Source: Thermocrinis jamiesonii
GTDB taxonomy: Bacteria; Aquificota; Aquificia; Aquificales; Aquificaceae
Direction: 5' to 3'
Assembly: GCF_000702425.1 (NCBI RefSeq)
Contig: NZ_JNIE01000004.1
Location: 1 to 64,000, forward strand
DNA length: 64,000 nt
Within the stretch, counting starts at the first letter, position 1; each line of letters starts with the position of its first letter. Below the pieces are notes generated by a model. The model saw nothing but the letters and a program-made list of their open reading frames with translations, searched no databases and was not told where the DNA came from. This document shows, piece after piece, positions 40,970 to 50,071 of this stretch. The position numbers and the translations under genes were made by a program.

Positions 40970-41388
40970 GTTTTTGAAAGGGTTAGCAAAGCAACGCCTG
41001 ATATAATTAGCAAAACTCCCAATAACTTTTGTAAGTTTAAGCTTTCCCCCAATATCAGAAAGGCAAACAGAGCACTCCACAACGGTGAAGTGGATGCTAT
41101 GGGAGACACTATGGAAACATTACCGTGTCTTATCGCCTCAAAAAAGAAGAAAAGACCTAAGAAGCCCGATAAAATCCCGCCCAAAACCAAAAAAACTATT
41201 TCTTTAGATCCTATAACAAAGGAGCCATCTATCAGCATGTATAGGACGGATGCTAAAAGAAAGGCTGAAAGGTTATGAACTGCTAAGGCTAAAAGATTAT
41301 TCACCTCAGACTTCAGACCTATTTTTATAAAAACTGGAGCTAAACCCCATACCAAGCTGGCAAGTAAGGCAAAGATTACGCCCCTCAC
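40966..41388 (-). CDS. Half-size EamA/DMT transporter
   Basis: A 140-residue protein with four to five hydrophobic helices and one EamA domain (FALLASLVWGLAPVFIKIGLK, then ASTSPLWSALFAFLILGE). Usual EamA proteins have two such domains and about 300 residues; half-size forms act as dimers. It overlaps xthA by 4 bases and lnt by 4 bases. Substrate unknown. Confidence 0.8.
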   Translation of the reverse strand: MRGVIFALLASLVWGLAPVFIKIGLKSEVNNLLALAVHNLSAFLLASVLYMLIDGSFVIGSKEIVFLVLGGILSGFLGLFFFFEAIRHGNVSIVSPIASTSPLWSALFAFLILGESLNLQKLLGVLLIISGVALLTLSKT

Positions 41389-42167
41389 AGCTGGAAAACC
41401 CCAATTACAGGTGCGTGGTCAGAAGGTTTGGGTTCCTTTCTTTTTCTTGGCCAAGTATCCACAAATACGTCCTTTAGGTTTTCAAGCAAAGGTTTTGTTA
41501 TGAGCACATAGTCAATTCTCATTCCTTCGTTTTTCCAAACCGCACCTCCTATGTAGTCCCACCAAGTAAATTGAACCTTGTTTGGGTATAGAAACCTAAA
41601 GCTGTCCACAAAACCCCACTCCAATATTCTCCTTAGAGCTTGTCTTTCTTCTGGCATTGTGCCTATGGTGTCTCTTAAAATCTCTGGATCATACACGTCT
41701 ATGTCTTCTAAGGCTACGTTCATATCTCCAACTAATATAATCTTATCGGTAGGTTTATAGTTCTTGTTTAAAAACTCATAAAAGGCTTGGTAAAACTCCA
41801 ACTTATAGTAAAACTTTTCTTTTCCTCTCTCTTCTCCGTGGGGAAAGTAAGCGTTTATGAGCCATACCTCTTCAAACCTACCGCCTATAACTCTGCTTTC
41901 CTTGTCAAACTTGGGATTATCTATACCTTTGAAAAGGTCCTTTAGTTCAAATTTGGAGCATATGGCTACTCCGTTGTAAGTTTTCTGTCCATGCACAAAG
42001 CACTTATAACCTAAGGTAGCAAAATCCAAGGAAGGAAAATTGTGATTTTCGGTCTTTATTTCCTGAAGACAAAGCACTTCCACAGGACTTCTTTTAAGCC
42101 ACATAAAAACTAATTCTTTTCTTGCTCTTATGGAATTTACGTTATAAGTAGCTACTTTGATTAGCAT
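41385..42167 (-). CDS. xthA: Exodeoxyribonuclease III
   Basis: A 260-residue AP endonuclease/3'-exonuclease of the EEP fold. Recognisable segments are ATYNVNSIRARKE, CLQEIKTENHNFP (catalytic Glu), INAYFPHGEER, VGDMNVALEDIDV and the C-terminal SDHAPVIGVF with the catalytic Asp-His. It acts in base excision repair. Overlaps hisC by 7 bases and the EamA gene by 4. Confidence 0.95.
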   Translation of the reverse strand: MLIKVATYNVNSIRARKELVFMWLKRSPVEVLCLQEIKTENHNFPSLDFATLGYKCFVHGQKTYNGVAICSKFELKDLFKGIDNPKFDKESRVIGGRFEEVWLINAYFPHGEERGKEKFYYKLEFYQAFYEFLNKNYKPTDKIILVGDMNVALEDIDVYDPEILRDTIGTMPEERQALRRILEWGFVDSFRFLYPNKVQFTWWDYIGGAVWKNEGMRIDYVLITKPLLENLKDVFVDTWPRKRKEPKPSDHAPVIGVFQL

Positions 42168-43216
42168 AGTCTCTTTAACACTTTGATAAGTGCCTCAAGA
42201 AAAGCATCGTTTTCTTCGGGAAAGCCCAGGCTTACCCTCAAACAACCCCTTAGCCCAGGAAGGTAAGACACATCCCTTACCAAAACTCCCTCTTTTATAA
42301 GCTCTTTATGGACCAAATCCGCAGGATAAGGTGTGCTAAAGAGAAAGAAGTTAGCATCAGACGGATAAACTTTGACGCCTTCTAACTTGCTTAGCTCCTT
42401 CATAACTCTCTCCCTTTCCCTAATTACCATCCTTATGTGCTCTTCAATCAAAAAGTAGAATTCCGCAAGCATAACTTTGGCTATTGCCTGAGATGGATAG
42501 GTTATGTTAAAGGGCAGTCTTACCTTGTTTATCTCCATAGCTATATCTTCTTTTGCAATCAGAACACCTATCCTAAGCCCCGCAAGCCCTATCTTTGAAA
42601 GGGTTCTGAGCACTACCGTGTCTTCTCTGCTCAGCGCATCTTTGAGGAAGGTCTTTCCCGAAAAATGATAGTATGCTTCATCCAACACAGTAAAAACTTT
42701 CTCTTCCCTTATCCTTCTTATTTTCTCCTCGCTAAAGCAGTTTCCTGTAGGATTGTTCGGATAAGAAAAAAAAGCTATGGCTGGATTTTTTTCTCTGATG
42801 GAATTGATAAATGCGTCAAGGTTTAGGTCAAAGTCCTCCTGAAGGGGAACCTCTATTTTTTCCCTTCCCAATACGCTGGCGCATATACCGTACATAGGAA
42901 AAGTTGGTATGGGATATATCACACCTCTGTCAAACTCCCCAATGGATATAGAAAGATACTGTATAAGCTCATCTGAACCGTTACCCAAGATCAAGTTGTT
43001 TGGAGACACCCCAAACCTAAGGGCTATTATTTCTTTCAACTCAGCGGAATAAGGGTCAGGATAGCGATTAAAAGGTATGGAAGAGACCACTTCCCCTATC
43101 CTCTTTTTAACTTCCTCCGGAAACCTTATGGGAAGCTCGTTGGAGGAAAGTCTTACCTTGCAGGAAGTGGTCTCTGTTTTGTAAGGAGAAAGGTCTTTTA
43201 TCCTCTTAGGGATCAT
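42161..43216 (-). CDS. hisC: Histidinol-phosphate aminotransferase
   Basis: A 351-residue PLP aminotransferase of histidine synthesis. It shows SSNELPIRFPEEV at the N terminus, the cofactor-binding LGNGSDELIQ, SYPNNPTGN, the Lys segment RTLSKIGLAGLRIG and the C-terminal RVSLGFPEEN. HisC-like enzymes can also serve in aromatic amino-acid transamination. It overlaps the RHH gene by 4 bases and is otherwise apart from other his genes. Confidence 0.92.
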   Translation of the reverse strand: MIPKRIKDLSPYKTETTSCKVRLSSNELPIRFPEEVKKRIGEVVSSIPFNRYPDPYSAELKEIIALRFGVSPNNLILGNGSDELIQYLSISIGEFDRGVIYPIPTFPMYGICASVLGREKIEVPLQEDFDLNLDAFINSIREKNPAIAFFSYPNNPTGNCFSEEKIRRIREEKVFTVLDEAYYHFSGKTFLKDALSREDTVVLRTLSKIGLAGLRIGVLIAKEDIAMEINKVRLPFNITYPSQAIAKVMLAEFYFLIEEHIRMVIRERERVMKELSKLEGVKVYPSDANFFLFSTPYPADLVHKELIKEGVLVRDVSYLPGLRGCLRVSLGFPEENDAFLEALIKVLKRLC

Positions 43217-43458
43217 TCCTTCTTTTCTTCTTCTACTTCCTCCTCTTCTTCCATCTCCTCACCTTTTCCTAAGTATAGTTCAAGTTCAGCTACTGTAGAT
43301 TCCATAAGCTTGTCTTCCAATATTCCCTTTATTAACCTGTTTAACTTTCTTTCATCACCCATTGCAATACCGTTCAGCACATAATACAGTCTTTTGGGCA
43401 AAGATAATGATATTCTTCTGTATCTTGGACCGCCTTTTTTTCTTCCTCTCTTAGCCAT
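43213..43458 (-). CDS. Small basic DNA-binding-like protein (ribbon-helix-helix type)
   Basis: An 81-residue protein with an N-terminal basic tail (KRGRKKGGPRYRR), a beta-strand RISLSLP, two helices (KRLYYVLNGIAM and ERKLNRLIKGILEDKL) and an acidic tail (EEMEEEEEVEEEKKE). This layout suits a ribbon-helix-helix protein, but the family is not certain. AGGAGGT precedes the ATG. It begins a series running on through hisC, so it may be an autoregulator or a chromatin-like protein. Confidence 0.6.
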   Translation of the reverse strand: MAKRGRKKGGPRYRRISLSLPKRLYYVLNGIAMGDERKLNRLIKGILEDKLMESTVAELELYLGKGEEMEEEEEVEEEKKE

Positions 43459-43545
43459 TTTGTACCTCCTGATAATTTTTGAATTTCTATTTTATCACTA
43501 ATTTTTGCATTGTTGTTTTCCTTTTCAACAAAAACTGGAAAGATA

Positions 43546-44097
43546 TCAGGTTAATTTAATTATTCTTAAAAGCTCTTCTTTCCCTTTTCCCTCTTTTGCA
43601 GAGGTAGGAATGATGGGGGCGTTTGTTAAGGCTTTGATCTTTTTTATGACTTCTGCTTGCTGTTTTTGATTTGCTTTGTCCCATTTTGTAAGAACTACTA
43701 CGTATTTGTATCCCTCAAGAAACCGTAACATCTGTTCGTCCAATGGAGTTGGCCCAATTCTACTGTCTATTAGCAAAAACACCATAGCTATTCTATCTTT
43801 GCAATCCGAAAAGTATTTTTCTATGATCTCCTTCCATCTTTCTCTCTCTTGTCCAGATACCTTTGCATAACCATAGCCCGGTAAATCTACCAAGTATTGA
43901 TCTTTGCCGAAAGAAAAGAAGTTTATGGTTTTAGTCCTTCCTGGTTCTTTACTAACGTAGGCTACTTTTTTACCTGCCAACATGTTTATCAAGGATGACT
44001 TCCCTACGTTTGATCTTCCTGCAAAGACCAGGTGTTTTTTGTGATCTTTTGGAAAGTTTTCCGTGAAAGATCCACAAAACTTTACTTCTCTATCCAT
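43546..44097 (-). CDS. engB: Ribosome biogenesis GTP-binding protein EngB/YsxC
   Basis: A 183-residue GTPase for 50S assembly: G1 GRSNVGKSSLINML, G2 region GRTKTINFF, G3 DLPGYGYAKVS, G4 TKWDK and G5 TSAKEGKGK. Motif spacing and length match YsxC. It overlaps the end of folC by 16 bases. Confidence 0.96.
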   Translation of the reverse strand: MDREVKFCGSFTENFPKDHKKHLVFAGRSNVGKSSLINMLAGKKVAYVSKEPGRTKTINFFSFGKDQYLVDLPGYGYAKVSGQERERWKEIIEKYFSDCKDRIAMVFLLIDSRIGPTPLDEQMLRFLEGYKYVVVLTKWDKANQKQQAEVIKKIKALTNAPIIPTSAKEGKGKEELLRIIKLT

Positions 44098-45299
44098 TCT
44101 TTGATTTCGCCCACCAAGTAAAAGGAACCTATCACCAAAATGTCTTCCCTAAGATTTAGCACTTCTTCCGCTGATTTCAAAGTTATTATTTCCTGAAAGT
44201 TTAACCTTTCCGCTTCTTTTACTAACTCAGACAGGCTTTCACCTCTGTGGTGTCTGATCTCCAAAAGGTATATTCTTTCTGAAAAATCTCTGAGAATTTT
44301 CATAGAGTCTTTCCATTCTTTTTCTTTTAGACCTGTGAATACAGGAGTGAGCTTTATACCGCTTGCTTTTAGTTGGTTTATCACAATCTTTACGCTGTCC
44401 GCATTGTGCGCACCGTCCAAAATTAAAAGTGGTTTTTCTCTTAAAACCTCCATCCTCCCTTCCAATTTTGTATTTTCCAAAGCTAACCTTACCTTATCTT
44501 CCTTTAGCTTTACAACTTGCGCTGTAAGGGCCAAAGCTATACTTGCGTTGTCTATCTGCCACTTTCCCCAAAGGCCAAGTCTCACGTCTTTTATATGAAA
44601 AAAGTCCGATGTAAATTCCTCAAGATACGTTTGCATACCATTTACTACTCCCTTAGCAAAAAAGTCCATTCCTGCCACCAAAAGGTCTTCCTTTTGGCAA
44701 ACTTCCAAGGCTAAAGGATAAAGGGGATATTTTGGACTTCCCAAAACTATAGGTCTTCCGGGAACATATATGCCGAGCTTTTCCCTTGCCCTTTCTTCTG
44801 GAGTTTTCCCAAGCCACTTAATATGATCCCTTTGTATATTAGTTATTGCACAAGCGGAAGGATTACAAACTCTGGTCGCATCCCATCTACCTCCCATACC
44901 AACTTCAAAAACTGCAAAATCTACTCTTTCGTCTTGAAAAAACTTAAGGGCTATGAGCGTGCATGCTTCAAAGTAAGTTAGCTCAAATCTCTCAAAAACC
45001 AGCTTTAGATCCTCCACATAATACTTCAGTCTTTCTTCGGAAATTTTCTGTCCGTTTATCCTCCATCTTTCCTTTTCATCAAACAGATGAGGAGAGACGA
45101 ACCAACCTGTTTTATAACCATGATGTCTTAGGATGCTCTCTGAAAAGGCACAGGTAGAACCTTTACCGTTGGTGCCTCCAACAAGAACAGAAATGTAAGG
45201 AGGGTTCTTTAATCCCACGTATTCAACAGCTTTTTGGATTCTGTCCAACGTGGGAACTATCTTGTAGTCTTTTCCTCTGTAAAGCTCATAAAGAACCAT
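44082..45299 (-). CDS. folC: Folylpolyglutamate synthase / dihydrofolate synthase
   Basis: A 405-residue Mur-ligase-family enzyme adding glutamates to folate. The P-loop is GGTNGKGSTCAF, and FEVGMGGRWDATRV, NIQRDHIKWLG and LDGAHNADSVK are typical. A TATAAT box at 45311-45316 ends 11 bases before the ATG, with no ribosome site. It precedes and overlaps engB. Confidence 0.94.
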   Translation of the reverse strand: MVLYELYRGKDYKIVPTLDRIQKAVEYVGLKNPPYISVLVGGTNGKGSTCAFSESILRHHGYKTGWFVSPHLFDEKERWRINGQKISEERLKYYVEDLKLVFERFELTYFEACTLIALKFFQDERVDFAVFEVGMGGRWDATRVCNPSACAITNIQRDHIKWLGKTPEERAREKLGIYVPGRPIVLGSPKYPLYPLALEVCQKEDLLVAGMDFFAKGVVNGMQTYLEEFTSDFFHIKDVRLGLWGKWQIDNASIALALTAQVVKLKEDKVRLALENTKLEGRMEVLREKPLLILDGAHNADSVKIVINQLKASGIKLTPVFTGLKEKEWKDSMKILRDFSERIYLLEIRHHRGESLSELVKEAERLNFQEIITLKSAEEVLNLREDILVIGSFYLVGEIKEWIEK

Positions 45300-45310
45300 A
45301 GGAAATAAAC

Positions 45311-45316
45311 ATTATA
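45311..45316 (-). promoter_or_regulatory. -10 box of folC-engB
   Basis: TATAAT on the minus strand ends 11 bases before the folC ATG. There is no Shine-Dalgarno between, consistent with a leaderless start. Confidence 0.5.
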
Positions 45317-45332
45317 GAATTATAATACGCCT

Positions 45333-46580
45333 TTAAAGGTTTAAAATTTGCTCTGCCTTTTCGTAAGCACCCTTTGTCATTTGAAGAAGCTCCAATCTAT
45401 TTATGCCGGTAATTTTCTCTATGTTAGTTAGTATGGCAGAGTTATAAGGATCCTCCGAAGATTGAATAGTTGGATACTTTTCTTCCAGCTGAGAAGCAAA
45501 ATCAAGAATCTCTCTTAGTTTTTTATGTTTTCCGGTATATCCGTCAAGTATTACCCTATCAATGTGAATTTCCTTCAGAAAACTTATTTTATCAACTCCT
45601 AAAATCTCATCTATCAGTGAGAAAAGTCCCATAAGGTAAGCCGCATCTTCTAAGTCTGGCATAATGCGCTTTGCCATTTGACTTGCTAAGAAAGCCCTAA
45701 TTAGAGCCTTTTTCCAAAGAACAGGATTTTCCACACTTATGTAGTCATTCATAGCAAGTAAAAATATGAAGTTTCTAATATTCTTCATACCTAACATACT
45801 ACACGCTTGTTCCACGCTTTTTATCTCTTGAATAGGTGAAAAATAAGCAGAGTTAACGAACCTGAGAAGTTTTGCAGTTAGACCCGCATCGTAGGATATA
45901 AATCTGGCTATTTCTTTAATACTTTGGGCACTGTGTAGCATAGGTATTAGTTTTACTAAATTATTTTTCAAATATGGTGCTGTTTCAAATTCTTTTAAAA
46001 CGTAAGGTGCTCCTAAGTAGTTTCCTTCAAAAAAATCTCCAATTTCAACTGCTTTATTGTATTGTTTTTCATTTTCTATTTTTGTAATTAACAGTTTTTT
46101 ATCTTTAGCCTTTAAGCTTGTAACTTTTGTATCAGTTAGATGGTGAAAATCTACAGTTATAAGAAAAGCTTCTTCAACAAATTGTTGATAAGATTCTTTC
46201 AGCAGAATATCGTAGGATGCAGCTAACAGTATTCCAGATTCCTTAAATTTCTCTGCTCTTTTTAGTGCCTGATTTATGACAATGGTTCCTACTTGTATCT
46301 GAGGTGGTATCAGCTCCAGTATTAGCTTTTCTGGGGGCAGATTTTCAAAAGCTTTATTAAGAAGAGAGTCAATAGATACGTTTAACATAATTTTCTTGCC
46401 TTCGCCTATCTTATTAACACCATGCTCCATAAGGATCTCCAGTATTATGTGAGTAGATCTGTTATAAGGAACTTCCTTTGGATACTCTAACATATTCCCT
46501 TTTTTGCGAAGATATACTTCGTATGCTACTACATTGTCTTTTTTGTCAAAAATGGGCTGTTTTGCTATTAAAAAACTCAT
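45333..46580 (-). CDS. EAL-like/HDOD signalling protein with degenerate EAL
   Basis: A 415-residue cytosolic protein of YuxH/CdgJ type: an EAL-like domain (about 1-195) then an HDOD domain (about 200-415, with [26 protein letters not shown]). The EAL signature is EVYLR instead of EALLR, and the catalytic acidic residues of the DDFG loop are absent (AASYDILL), so it should not hydrolyse c-di-GMP. Such proteins act by binding partners. It overlaps the end of glyA by 35 bases. Confidence 0.82.
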   Translation of the reverse strand: MSFLIAKQPIFDKKDNVVAYEVYLRKKGNMLEYPKEVPYNRSTHIILEILMEHGVNKIGEGKKIMLNVSIDSLLNKAFENLPPEKLILELIPPQIQVGTIVINQALKRAEKFKESGILLAASYDILLKESYQQFVEEAFLITVDFHHLTDTKVTSLKAKDKKLLITKIENEKQYNKAVEIGDFFEGNYLGAPYVLKEFETAPYLKNNLVKLIPMLHSAQSIKEIARFISYDAGLTAKLLRFVNSAYFSPIQEIKSVEQACSMLGMKNIRNFIFLLAMNDYISVENPVLWKKALIRAFLASQMAKRIMPDLEDAAYLMGLFSLIDEILGVDKISFLKEIHIDRVILDGYTGKHKKLREILDFASQLEEKYPTIQSSEDPYNSAILTNIEKITGINRLELLQMTKGAYEKAEQILNL

Positions 46581-47832
46581 GGAGACTTTCTTTTAATTCT
46601 GGATACAAAGGATATTGTTCGCATAACTCTAAAACTTGGCTCTTAACCCTTTCTATAACAGTTTCATCTTCCAAGTTTTTTATAACCTGAGATATAAGCC
46701 TTGCTATGAGCTTCATCTCCTCTTCCTTCATACCCCTCGTGGTTAAGGCTGCAGTGCCCAACCTTATACCGCTTGTTTTTGTGGGCGGTAGTGGGTCAAA
46801 GGGAACTGCGTTTTTATTTACAGTTATGTTGGCTTTTCCTAAGGCATCTTCCACCTGTTTGCCCGTAAGTCCAGTGTTTCTTAGATCCACCAATACTATA
46901 TGGCTATCCGTTCCACCTGTAACTATCTTAAAACCTTCCTTTTGCAATTCTTCTGCCAGCGCCTTTGCGTTTAGAACCACCTGTCTGGCATAGGCTTTAA
47001 ATTCTTCCGTCATAGCTTCTTTAAAGGCTACCGCTTTTGCTGCGATCACGTGCATTAGGGGACCGCCTTGGGTGCCAGGAAACACTGACTTGTCTATTTC
47101 CTTTGCAAACTCCTGCCTGCAGAGTATAAATCCACCTCTTGGACCTCTTAAGGTTTTGTGGGTGGTGGATGTTACAAAGTGGGCATAAGGGACTGGGTTT
47201 GGATAAACTCCACCTGCAATCAATCCAGAATAGTGAGCCATATCAACCATTAGATAGGCTCCCACCTCCTGAGCTATCTCTGCAAGCTTTTCCCAGTCTA
47301 TTACCCTTGGATAAGCTGACGCACCCCCCACGATCATCTTAGGCTTATACTCTTTGGCAAGCCTATAGATCTGATCGTAGTCTATGAGCTCTGTATTTGG
47401 ATTTACTCCGTAGTAAATGGCATTGTAAAGCTTTCCTGAAAAGTTTACCTTAGCTCCGTGGGTGAGGTGTCCGCCGTGGGCCAGATCCATTCCAAGGATG
47501 GTATCTCCCGGCTTAAGAACCGCCATATAAACCGCCATGTTTGCCTGACTTCCAGAATGGGGCTGGACGTTGGCATGCTCTGCACCGTAAAGTTTTTTAA
47601 CTCTCTCTATAGCCAACCTTTCTGCCTCATCCACCCATTCACAACCGCCGTAGTATCTTTTACCGGGCAATCCTTCCGCATACTTGTTGGTCAAAACTGA
47701 ACCTTGGGCTTCCATAACCGCAAGAGAAGTAAAGTTCTCTGAAGCTATCATCTCCAAATGGTAAAACTGCCTTTCGTATTCTTTTACCACAACCCTGTAA
47801 ATCTCTGGATCTGTCTTTTTAAGATGTTCCAT
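46546..47832 (-). CDS. glyA: Serine hydroxymethyltransferase
   Basis: A 428-residue PLP enzyme converting serine and tetrahydrofolate to glycine and methylene-tetrahydrofolate. Signatures are [56 protein letters not shown] and the PLP-Lys segment [15 protein letters not shown]. Its start lies 14 bases inside the end of nuoF, so it is cotranscribed with nuoE-nuoF. Confidence 0.97.
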   Translation of the reverse strand: MEHLKKTDPEIYRVVVKEYERQFYHLEMIASENFTSLAVMEAQGSVLTNKYAEGLPGKRYYGGCEWVDEAERLAIERVKKLYGAEHANVQPHSGSQANMAVYMAVLKPGDTILGMDLAHGGHLTHGAKVNFSGKLYNAIYYGVNPNTELIDYDQIYRLAKEYKPKMIVGGASAYPRVIDWEKLAEIAQEVGAYLMVDMAHYSGLIAGGVYPNPVPYAHFVTSTTHKTLRGPRGGFILCRQEFAKEIDKSVFPGTQGGPLMHVIAAKAVAFKEAMTEEFKAYARQVVLNAKALAEELQKEGFKIVTGGTDSHIVLVDLRNTGLTGKQVEDALGKANITVNKNAVPFDPLPPTKTSGIRLGTAALTTRGMKEEEMKLIARLISQVIKNLEDETVIERVKSQVLELCEQYPLYPELKESLHEFFNSKTAHF

Positions 47833-49114
47833 AAACGACCTCCTCCTTTTTTAGCTTACTGAGGTAAGTTTCCCAATCTTTTGGAAACTTTTGCATAGCT
47901 TGTCTGATGAGCCTGCCTGCTACCGCACCCAAACCGCATATGGATGTGGGCTGAATATACTGATTTACAAACTTAAACCCTTCCCAATCCCTTTCTGTAG
48001 CTTTTCCTTCAACGATCTTTTTTAAGAGATAAACCTGTTCGTGTGTTCCTACCCTGCATGGAGTGCATTGACCACAGCTTTCGTGAGCGTAAAACTCTGC
48101 TATATCCAAACACGCCTTTACTATATCATCCTCTTCAGTTAGCACTATAACTGTTCCAGTTCCACCAAATCCAAAGGGGGAGTAGTCCATAGGTGTATCC
48201 AGCTCTTCTGCAGAAAAGCAATCTAAGGCTCCAGAAAAGACAGCCTTAACTTTTTTGTTTCCTATGGTTCCGCCAGCATACTTGTATATAACTTCCCTAA
48301 GGGTAGTGTTCATAGGAAGCTCGTAAACACCGGGCTTTTTTACTTTTCCACTAACCGGAAAGAGCTTTGGTCCCGGATAGTCGCTTGGTCCTATGTATCT
48401 GTATTCTTCCCAACCCATACCAACTATTAAAGGTATGTTGCAAAGGGTTTCTACATTATTGACTACAGTAGGTCTTCCAAAAAGCCCATACTGAACTGGA
48501 TAGGGTGGCTTTATCCTGGGAAAACCTCTTTTCCCTTCCAAAGACTCTATTAAGGCACTTTCTTCCCCGCAGATGTAAGCACCCGCACCTCTTGCTACGT
48601 ATATTTCAAGGTCAAAGCCAGAGTTTAGTATGTTTTTACCCAAAAAGCCCTTAGCCTTTGCTTCTTCTATGGCGTCCTTGAGTATGTAATATCCCGCAGG
48701 GTATTCACCCCTTATGTATATAAAAGCCTGATTTGCACCTATGGCGTATGCGGAGATTATTATACCCTCTATGAGCAAATGGGGATCTCTCTCTATGAGT
48801 ATTCTGTCTTTGAAGGTGCCCGGTTCAGATTCGTCCGCATTGCATATTAAATACCTTGGGGCTGGATTTTGGACTGCAAACTTCCACTTTTTACCCGTAG
48901 GAAAGCCTGCACCCCCTCTGCCCCTAAGTTGGCTTTTATCCACCCAATCTATTATCTCCTCTGGACTCATATTGAGAGCTTTTTCTAAGGCTTGGTATCC
49001 TCCATCCCTTAGGTAATCCTCTATAGTATGTACTTTTGGCTTTTTGGCTCTTCTAAGAAGTAGGTTTAAAGTAGTTTCTGCGTAAATGTTAGGTATATTT
49101 GGATAGGATCTCAT
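47819..49114 (-). CDS. nuoF: NADH dehydrogenase subunit F (NuoF)
   Basis: A 431-residue flavoprotein holding FMN, the NADH site and one [4Fe-4S] cluster. The sequence shows [13 protein letters not shown] (NADH/FMN binding), [40 protein letters not shown] and the cluster ligands [12 protein letters not shown] plus a later Cys in TSICGLGA. I chose the ATG at 49114; the longer frame overlaps nuoE. It overlaps nuoE by 26 bases and glyA by 14. No other nuo genes are present, as in A. aeolicus, where E and F form a separate pair. Confidence 0.95.
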   Translation of the reverse strand: MRSYPNIPNIYAETTLNLLLRRAKKPKVHTIEDYLRDGGYQALEKALNMSPEEIIDWVDKSQLRGRGGAGFPTGKKWKFAVQNPAPRYLICNADESEPGTFKDRILIERDPHLLIEGIIISAYAIGANQAFIYIRGEYPAGYYILKDAIEEAKAKGFLGKNILNSGFDLEIYVARGAGAYICGEESALIESLEGKRGFPRIKPPYPVQYGLFGRPTVVNNVETLCNIPLIVGMGWEEYRYIGPSDYPGPKLFPVSGKVKKPGVYELPMNTTLREVIYKYAGGTIGNKKVKAVFSGALDCFSAEELDTPMDYSPFGFGGTGTVIVLTEEDDIVKACLDIAEFYAHESCGQCTPCRVGTHEQVYLLKKIVEGKATERDWEGFKFVNQYIQPTSICGLGAVAGRLIRQAMQKFPKDWETYLSKLKKEEVVYGTS

Positions 49115-49553
49115 AGAGCTTCTCCTCGCTTTCAAATTTGTAAGTGTCGTTATCCACCATAAAAACTGGCGCTTCAGAACAGGCACCTAAGCACTGAACC
49201 GCTATGAGCTTAAACCTACCATCCTTGCTAACCTCTCCCACCCCTATTCCCAAGTGTTTCTTTATAGCGTCCAAAAGTCTTTTCTTCCCCATCAGATTGC
49301 AAACTATACTGACACAGACCCTTATTCTGTGTTTGGCGGGCTCACCCCTGTCAAACATGTCGTAAAAGGAAACTACATTCTCCACATGGTTTAGTGGAAG
49401 GTTCAAGATCTGAGCTATTCTCTCTAAGGCAAAGGAGGGGATGTTTCCATAGTAATCCTGCACTTCGTGCAGACAAAGCAGTATGGCTTGTTCCCTCTTT
49501 GGGAAATAGTTTGCGTAAGCTTCTAACTTTTGTTCAAGCTCCACAGGTAGCAT
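49089..49553 (-). CDS. nuoE: NADH dehydrogenase subunit E (NuoE)
   Basis: A 154-residue protein with the [2Fe-2S] ligands C-x4-C (RVCVSIVCNLMG) and C-x3-C (VQCLGACSEAP), and the N-terminal helical bundle with HEVQDYYGNIPSFALERIAQ. I chose the ATG at 49553 because a TATAAT box lies 12 bases upstream; a longer open frame reads through that promoter. It passes electrons with NuoF, possibly for a soluble dehydrogenase or hydrogenase. Confidence 0.94.
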   Translation of the reverse strand: MLPVELEQKLEAYANYFPKREQAILLCLHEVQDYYGNIPSFALERIAQILNLPLNHVENVVSFYDMFDRGEPAKHRIRVCVSIVCNLMGKKRLLDAIKKHLGIGVGEVSKDGRFKLIAVQCLGACSEAPVFMVDNDTYKFESEEKLYEILSKYT

Positions 49554-49565
49554 ATTAAAGATAAA

Positions 49566-49571
49566 ATTATA
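49566..49571 (-). promoter_or_regulatory. -10 box of nuoE-nuoF-glyA
   Basis: TATAAT on the minus strand ends 12 bases before the nuoE ATG. The interval has no Shine-Dalgarno sequence. Confidence 0.5.
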
Positions 49572-49598
49572 ATACGCTGGGTGAGAAATTAAGAAAAA

Positions 49599-49652
49599 GG
49601 CAAGTTTTCTTGTCAGAAAGCCCTTTGGAGGGCAGGGATTTTTAATATCCCT
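49599..49652. other. Three consecutive hairpins upstream of CRISPR B
   Basis: Three short hairpins run one after another: GGCAAG-TTTT-CTTGTC (49599-49614, one G-T pair), GCCCT-TTGG-AGGGC (49620-49633) and AGGGAT-TTTTAAT-ATCCCT (49634-49652). They lie in the gap between the divergent nuoE promoter and the small-RNA-like element. On the minus strand the first is followed by TTTTTC, so it may be a terminator; whether this is an RNA is open. Confidence 0.35.
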
Positions 49653-49693
49653 AAACCCCACCAAAGAAGGTTTTCAATTACATCAGCAGGTGG

Positions 49694-49723
49694 TTGCTTA
49701 AAAACTTGGGAGTATGTTATAAT
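49694..49723 (+). promoter_or_regulatory. Promoter upstream of the CRISPR B conserved hairpin
   Basis: TTGCTT (49694-49699), an 18-base spacer and TATAAT (49718-49723) precede the hairpin by 15 bases, as at locus A. Confidence 0.5.
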
Positions 49724-49730
49724 CCTCTAT

Positions 49731-49779
49731 GAATTCTGAGGGCTTTTGAATAGCCCTTGTCAAATTGGCAAGTGAATAG
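49731..49779 (+). ncRNA. Candidate small RNA, copy 2 (upstream of leader B)
   Basis: AGGGCT (49739-49744) and AGCCCT (49752-49757) pair around a 7-base loop. Then TGTCAAATTGGCAA (49758-49771) and TGAATA follow. The second part can also form CTTGTC-AAATT-GGCAAG (49756-49772). Copy 1 (3896-3935) keeps the arrangement while the hairpin sequence differs, which suggests a selected RNA structure. Confidence 0.4.
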
Positions 49780-50022
49780 GGATAGTCTTTCCTTTTGTTT
49801 TGTCTCAATTTGAGATAAGCTAAGACTTTGTTTCTCAGGCTTCTGAGAGACATCAGTCATCACAAAAACATAAAGTCATAATTATGTAATTGCACAAAGT
49901 CATAATTATGCACGATTGCTTAAAGCATTGGGAGACAAAGACTTAAATTTGACAATAACACACTCAACTTTGCACGACCTCGGATTTTCGGAAAATAACC
50001 TTCATTTGCGAGGGGTACCCCC

Positions 50023-50051
50023 TTGACAAAATTATTGATTTGTCTTATTTT
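50023..50051 (+). promoter_or_regulatory. CRISPR B leader promoter
   Basis: TTGACA (50023-50028), a 17-base spacer and TATTTT (50046-50051). The start of transcription would lie about 15 bases before the first repeat. Confidence 0.65.
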
Positions 50052-50071
50052 AATTAAGGTGGTAAGTTGGG

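Larger units (their letters stand above)
49554..50071 (+). other. CRISPR B leader and upstream non-coding region
   Basis: This 518-base stretch has no supported gene. It holds the nuoE promoter, three hairpins, a promoter with a hairpin element, and from 49863 a 209-base leader matching 4064-4272 with 5 substitutions and no gaps by my count. The leader ends with a promoter having -35 TTGACA and -10 TATTTT. Between about 49780 and 49862 I see nothing specific. Confidence 0.8.
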
